Source of the DNA: Pseudomonadota bacterium
GTDB taxonomy: Bacteria > Pseudomonadota > Alphaproteobacteria > Ferrovibrionales > Ferrovibrionaceae
Direction of reading: 5' to 3'
DNA length: 7,994 bases
Assembly (NCBI GenBank): GCA_021793055.1
Contig: JAJYTL010000142.1
Coordinates: 1-7,994, forward strand
Under the pieces are notes generated by a model. The model was not told the origin of the DNA. It worked only from the letters and a program-made list of their open reading frames with translations, and did not search any database. A program made the position numbers and the translations under genes. This document shows, one piece after another, positions 5,298 through 7,994 of this stretch (positions are counted from its first letter, which is position 1; the number at the start of each line of letters is the position of its first letter).

Positions 5298-6640
5298 CGG
5301 CGGCCGCCCCTCAGCTTCGACTTCTTGATCAACCCTTCATATTGATGAGCCAGAAGGTGGGATTGGATCTGCGCCACCGTATCCATCGTCACGCTCACGA
5401 CGATCAAGAGCGACGTACCGCCGAAGTAAAACGGCAGGGAATAGTGGAATATCAAATATTCCGGGATCAGGCAAACGACGGCGAGATAAAGGGCGCCGAC
5501 CACCGTGAGCCGGGTCAGAACGTAGTCGAGATAATCTGCCGTTCGCGCCCCGGGCCGGATACCGGGCAGGAAGCCGCCGTATTTCCGAAGATTGTCGGCG
5601 GTATCCACCGGATTGAAGACGACCGCCGTGTAGAAAAAGGTAAAGAAGATGATCAGCGCGCCGTACAGAACGAGATAGAGCGGCTGGAAATGGCTAAACG
5701 AGGCGGTGATGCGGTTGAGCCAAGCCGGGCCGTGCCCGGCCGAGAAGCTCGCCACCGTCACCGGCATGAGCAGGATCGAGGAGGCGAAGATCGGCGGAAT
5801 CACGCCCGAGGTATTCAGCTTCAGCGGCAGATGCGAGCTTTCCCCGCCCATCATCCGGTTGCCCACCTGCCGCTTGGGATATTGCACCAGGATCCGCCGC
5901 TGCGCCCGCTCCATGAAGACGATGAAGGTAATGATCACCACCATCATCAGGAGAACGAAGAGGATAAAGGCGGTGGACATGGCGCCGGTGCGGCCGAGCT
6001 CCAGCATGTTCGCGACGGCAACCGGCATGCGCGCGACGATGCCGGCATAGATGATCAGCGAGGTACCGTTGCCGACGCCGCGCGCCGTGATCTGCTCGCC
6101 GAGCCAGGTCAGGAACATGGTGCCGGCGACCAGGGTGACCACGGTGGTGAAACGGAAGAACCAGCCCGGATCGATCACCGGCGAGAGACCGCCCGGCGCG
6201 GTCATCCCCTCGAGCCCGACCGCGATGCCATAGGACTGCATCATGGCGAGCACCAGCGTGCCGTATTTGGTGTATTGGTTCAGCTTCTTGCGGCCGAGCT
6301 CGCCCTCTTTCTGCAGGGCCTCGAAATGCGGCGAAACCGAGGTCATCAGCTGGACGATAATCGAGGCCGAGATGTAAGGCAGGATCGAGAGGGCGAAAAT
6401 CGTCATGCGCCCCAAGGCACCGCCGGAAAACAGGTCGAAGAGGCCGAGAAGCCCGCCCTGATTGCGCGCGAAGAGCTGCGCCATGATCGAGGAATCGATC
6501 CCGGGCAACGGAATGAAGCTGCCGAGACGGAAGATCACCAGCGCGCCAAGCGTGAACCACAGGCGCTTCTTGAGCTCCGTCGCCTTGGCAAAGGCACCGA
6601 GATTAAGGCTTGCGGCCAGTTGTTCGGCTGCGGAGGCCAT
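5294..6640 (-). CDS. secY: Preprotein translocase subunit SecY
   Basis: SecY is the channel subunit of the SecYEG translocon in the inner membrane, exporting or inserting Sec substrates. The 448-residue sequence has the standard length and about ten hydrophobic segments. Recognisable motifs are RLGSFIPLPGID (38-49) at the first membrane segment, the plug-side LLGLFDLFSGGALGRM (64-79), SASIIVQLMTSVSP (91-104), KLNTSGVIPPIFASS (274-288) and the cytosolic-loop GFLPGIRPG (356-364), which contains the Arg equivalent to the E. coli SecA-contact residue R357. ATG 6640 fits the alphaproteobacterial N-terminus; the nearest purine tract, GGGAG, is 11 bases upstream and is part of a duplicated 10-mer. 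It follows rplO by 36 bases and overlaps adk by 4. Confidence 0.98.
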   Translation of the reverse strand: MASAAEQLAASLNLGAFAKATELKKRLWFTLGALVIFRLGSFIPLPGIDSSIMAQLFARNQGGLLGLFDLFSGGALGRMTIFALSILPYISASIIVQLMTSVSPHFEALQKEGELGRKKLNQYTKYGTLVLAMMQSYGIAVGLEGMTAPGGLSPVIDPGWFFRFTTVVTLVAGTMFLTWLGEQITARGVGNGTSLIIYAGIVARMPVAVANMLELGRTGAMSTAFILFVLLMMVVIITFIVFMERAQRRILVQYPKRQVGNRMMGGESSHLPLKLNTSGVIPPIFASSILLMPVTVASFSAGHGPAWLNRITASFSHFQPLYLVLYGALIIFFTFFYTAVVFNPVDTADNLRKYGGFLPGIRPGARTADYLDYVLTRLTVVGALYLAVVCLIPEYLIFHYSLPFYFGGTSLLIVVSVTMDTVAQIQSHLLAHQYEGLIKKSKLRGGRR

Positions 6641-6648
6641 ACTTATCT

Positions 6649-6671
6649 CTGCTCCCGATCCCTGCTCCCGA
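6649..6671 (-). repeat. Tandem duplicate of a Shine-Dalgarno-containing 10-mer upstream of secY
   Basis: The minus strand carries TCGGGAGCAG twice (6662-6671 and 6649-6658), separated by GGA, giving a 13-base period. Each copy contains GGGAG. The copy nearer secY ends its GGGAG 11 bases before the ATG; the other is about 24 bases away. A local duplication is the simplest origin, and any role as a ribosome standby site is speculative. Confidence 0.6.
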
Positions 6672-6693
6672 CCGGATCAGCCGGCCGATCCGG
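6672..6693 (-). repeat. Inverted repeat spanning the rplO stop codon
   Basis: CCGGATC (6672-6678) and GATCCGG (6687-6693) form a perfect 7-bp stem around an 8-base loop that itself contains GCCGGC. It includes the rplO TGA (6677-6679) and lies immediately upstream, in transcript order, of the duplicated 10-mer. There is no U-tract, so it is not an intrinsic terminator. Confidence 0.6.
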
Positions 6694-7174
6694 TTTCGTC
6701 GGCGGCGGCTTCGGACCGTACCGGCATAATCACCTTGCCGCCGGCCTTTTCCACCGCCTCGACGGCGGCGCGCGACGCGCCCGCGACATCAATGGTGACA
6801 GCGGTCTTGATCTCGCCCTGGGCCAGCAGCCGAACCCCGTCGCGCCGGCCGCGGATCAGCCCGGCGGCCTTCAGCCCTTCGCGGGTGATGGTCGCCTGCG
6901 CGTCGAGCCGGCCAGCGTCCAGCGCGGCCTGGATGCGCCCCAGATTGACGACGTCATAGATCAGCCGCGTCGGGTTCTTGAAGCCGCGCTTCGGCAGCCG
7001 CCGATGCAGCGGCATCTGGCCGCCTTCGAAGCCCTTTATGCTGACGCCAGTGCGCGCCTTCTGCCCCTTGACGCCCCGGCCCGAGGTCTTGCCCTTGCCG
7101 GAGCCGATGCCGCGGCCCACCCGCATGCGCCGCTTGTGCGATCCGGGGCGCGCTTCTAGCTGATTGAGATTCAT
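6677..7174 (-). CDS. rplO: 50S ribosomal protein L15
   Basis: L15 (uL15) is a late-assembling large-subunit protein whose basic N-terminal extension threads into 23S rRNA. The 165-residue product begins MNLNQLEARPGSHK, followed by the Gly/Lys/Arg-rich RVGRGIGSGKGKTSGRGVKG (18-37), QKARTG and FEGGQMPLHRRLPKRGF (49-65), all diagnostic of L15. The globular part ends near 152 and is followed by a short Ala/acidic tail. An in-frame start at 7216 is rejected because it lies within rpmD and adds 14 non-family residues; ATG 7174 has AGGGAG 7 bases upstream. It lies 25 bases after rpmD and 36 before secY. Confidence 0.97.
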   Translation of the reverse strand: MNLNQLEARPGSHKRRMRVGRGIGSGKGKTSGRGVKGQKARTGVSIKGFEGGQMPLHRRLPKRGFKNPTRLIYDVVNLGRIQAALDAGRLDAQATITREGLKAAGLIRGRRDGVRLLAQGEIKTAVTIDVAGASRAAVEAVEKAGGKVIMPVRSEAAADETGSAG

Positions 7175-7199
7175 CGCAAAACTCCCTATCGCGCCGGAC

Positions 7200-7397
7200 T
7201 CAGCCGACCTCCTCAACCCGCACCAGGTGGCGCACCTTGTTGATCATGCCGCGCACGGCGGGGGTATCCTCGAGCTCGCGGCTGCGATGCAACTTGTTCA
7301 GGCCGAGGCCGACCAGCGTCTGCCCCTGATCCTTCGGCCGGCTGTTGGCGCTGCGAATCTGCGTCACTCGCACGGTCTTGGTTTTCGCCTTCGCCAT
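7200..7397 (-). CDS. rpmD: 50S ribosomal protein L30
   Basis: L30 (uL30) is a small protein of the large subunit. The 65-residue sequence carries the family core: VRVTQIRSANSRP (9-21), QTLVGLGLNKLHRSRELEDTP (26-46) and the C-terminal VRGMINKVRHLVRVEE (48-63), with the usual strand-helix-helix-strand pattern. Only one base separates its ATG (7397) from the rpsE TAG. Its Shine-Dalgarno GGAGGA lies inside the last rpsE codons, so the two are closely coupled. The stop is TGA at 7200-7202, 25 bases before rplO. L30 is absent from some bacterial lineages but is clearly present and intact here. Confidence 0.97.
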   Translation of the reverse strand: MAKAKTKTVRVTQIRSANSRPKDQGQTLVGLGLNKLHRSRELEDTPAVRGMINKVRHLVRVEEVG

Positions 7398-7398
7398 G

Positions 7399-7932
7399 CT
7401 ATTCCTCCGCGCCGTCGCGACGGCCGATGATCTCGCCCACCTTCTTGCCGCGCTTCGCCGCCACGTGCCGCGGCGACATCAGATTCAGCAGCGCGTCGAA
7501 CGTCGCCTTGATCATGTTGTGCGGGTTCGAGGTGCCGATCGACTTCGCCACCACGTCCTGCACGCCCAAGGTCTCGAACACGGCGCGCATCGGACCGCCG
7601 GCGATAATCCCGGTTCCCGCATCGGCAGCGCGCAGCACCACCTTGCCGGCGCCGTGACGGCCTTCCACGTCATGGTGAAGCGTGCGGCCGCGCCGCAGCG
7701 GCACGCGGATGACGTTCCGCTTCGCCCGCTCGGTGGCCTTGCGGATCGCCTCCGGCACCTCGCGCGCCTTGCCGGAGCCGTACCCGACCCGGCCCTTCTG
7801 GTCCCCAACCACCACCAACGCGGCAAATCCGAAGCGGCGACCACCTTTCACCACCTTGGCCACGCGATTGATGCTCACCAGCTTGTCGACGAACTCGCTA
7901 TCCGCGCGCTCGTTGCTATCAGGCCGCGCCAT
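7399..7932 (-). CDS. rpsE: 30S ribosomal protein S5
   Basis: S5 (uS5) acts in decoding fidelity and mRNA entry on the small subunit. The 177-residue product has an S5 double-stranded-RNA-binding-like N-terminal domain (about 14-78) including VDKLVSINRVAKVVKGGRRF (15-34), the loop in which spectinomycin-resistance changes are known, then GDQKGRVGYGSGKAREVPEA (43-62). The C-terminal domain is recognised by GTGIIAGGPMRAVFE (106-120) and GTSNPHNMIKATFDAL (133-148). The short N-terminal extension and the acidic GAEE terminus are unremarkable. ATG 7932 follows the rplR stop by 14 bases, with AAAGG about 7 bases upstream. Confidence 0.98.
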   Translation of the reverse strand: MARPDSNERADSEFVDKLVSINRVAKVVKGGRRFGFAALVVVGDQKGRVGYGSGKAREVPEAIRKATERAKRNVIRVPLRRGRTLHHDVEGRHGAGKVVLRAADAGTGIIAGGPMRAVFETLGVQDVVAKSIGTSNPHNMIKATFDALLNLMSPRHVAAKRGKKVGEIIGRRDGAEE

Positions 7933-7946
7933 CTTACGCCTTTCCC

Positions 7947-7994
7947 TTAGAAGTCCAGGCCGCCCGCGCGGGCGGCATCGGCCAGGGCCTGATC
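7947..7994 (-). CDS. rplR: 50S ribosomal protein L18, C-terminal 15 codons only
   Basis: Reading the minus strand from the window edge gives the 15 residues DQALADAARAGGLDF followed by TAA at 7947-7949. This matches the conserved end of L18 (A-x-AAR-x-GGL-x-F), and its position directly before rpsE is exactly where rplR lies in the spc cluster. L18 binds 5S rRNA. The rest of the gene is outside the window, so the call depends on this short tail plus synteny. Confidence 0.88.
   Translation of the reverse strand, partial: DQALADAARAGGLDF
7959..7976. repeat. Perfect 18-bp GC-only palindrome at the 3' end of rplR
   Basis: GCCGCCCGCGCGGGCGGC reads identically on both strands. It encodes part of the AARAGG tail of L18 and ends 9 bases before the stop codon. 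In RNA it could form a 7-bp stem with a 4-base loop. No U-tract follows. Coding constraint with GC-rich codon choice can partly explain it. Confidence 0.6.

Noticed and set aside
5342..7159. 605-codon open frame on the plus strand, antisense to secY and rplO
   Set aside because: It lies wholly opposite two certain genes. Its translation is charged and low in complexity (runs of His, Arg, Asp, Glu) with no recognisable domain, as expected from the complement of GC-rich coding sequence.

Overview
This window is a housekeeping locus of a GC-rich alphaproteobacterium, and every gene in it lies on the minus strand. It holds the end of the spc ribosomal-protein cluster, the alpha cluster with the RNA polymerase alpha subunit, and two quality-control/repair genes. 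The order secY-adk-rpsM-rpsK-rpoA-rplQ, with no rpmJ or infA before rpsM and no rpsD between rpsK and rpoA, is the usual alphaproteobacterial layout rather than the Escherichia coli one. A Do-family protease and rarA just downstream of rplQ also fit alphaproteobacteria; Rhodospirillales or a related order is plausible, but the genus cannot be read from this window.

Layout in transcription order (from high to low coordinates): the last codons of rplR (7947-7994); rpsE (7399-7932); rpmD (7200-7397); rplO (6677-7174); secY (5294-6640); adk (4635-5297, overlapping secY by 4 bases); a near-consensus sigma-70-type promoter with an adjoining GC-rich hairpin (4589-4638); rpsM (4187-4555); rpsK (3755-4147); a spacer with a UUCG-type hairpin (3704-3719); rpoA (2664-3680); rplQ (2213-2647); a 99-base spacer; a secreted Do/DegP-type serine protease (683-2113); and the first 225 codons of rarA (1-677), which runs off the window. 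No gene-free stretch exceeds 100 bases.

The genes fall into functional blocks. Ribosomal proteins L18, S5, L30, L15, S13, S11 and L17 build the ribosome. SecY forms the translocon that exports envelope proteins. Adk balances adenylate nucleotides, and RpoA nucleates RNA polymerase. The protease polices the periplasm where SecY delivers its substrates, and RarA acts at stalled replication forks. Spacing is tight (1 to 39 bases, or overlapping) except at adk-rpsM (79), rpsK-rpoA (74) and rplQ-protease (99). The promoter sits in the first of these wider gaps, so the alpha cluster can probably be transcribed independently of spc read-through.

I found no sign of an undescribed system, mobile element, CRISPR array, tRNA or rRNA. 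The points worth a second look are regulatory: the adk-rpsM promoter with a GC-rich discriminator and a hairpin that only read-through RNA could form, GC-rich dyads at several gene junctions, a duplicated Shine-Dalgarno-bearing 10-mer before secY, and GTG starts on adk, rpsM and rpoA.
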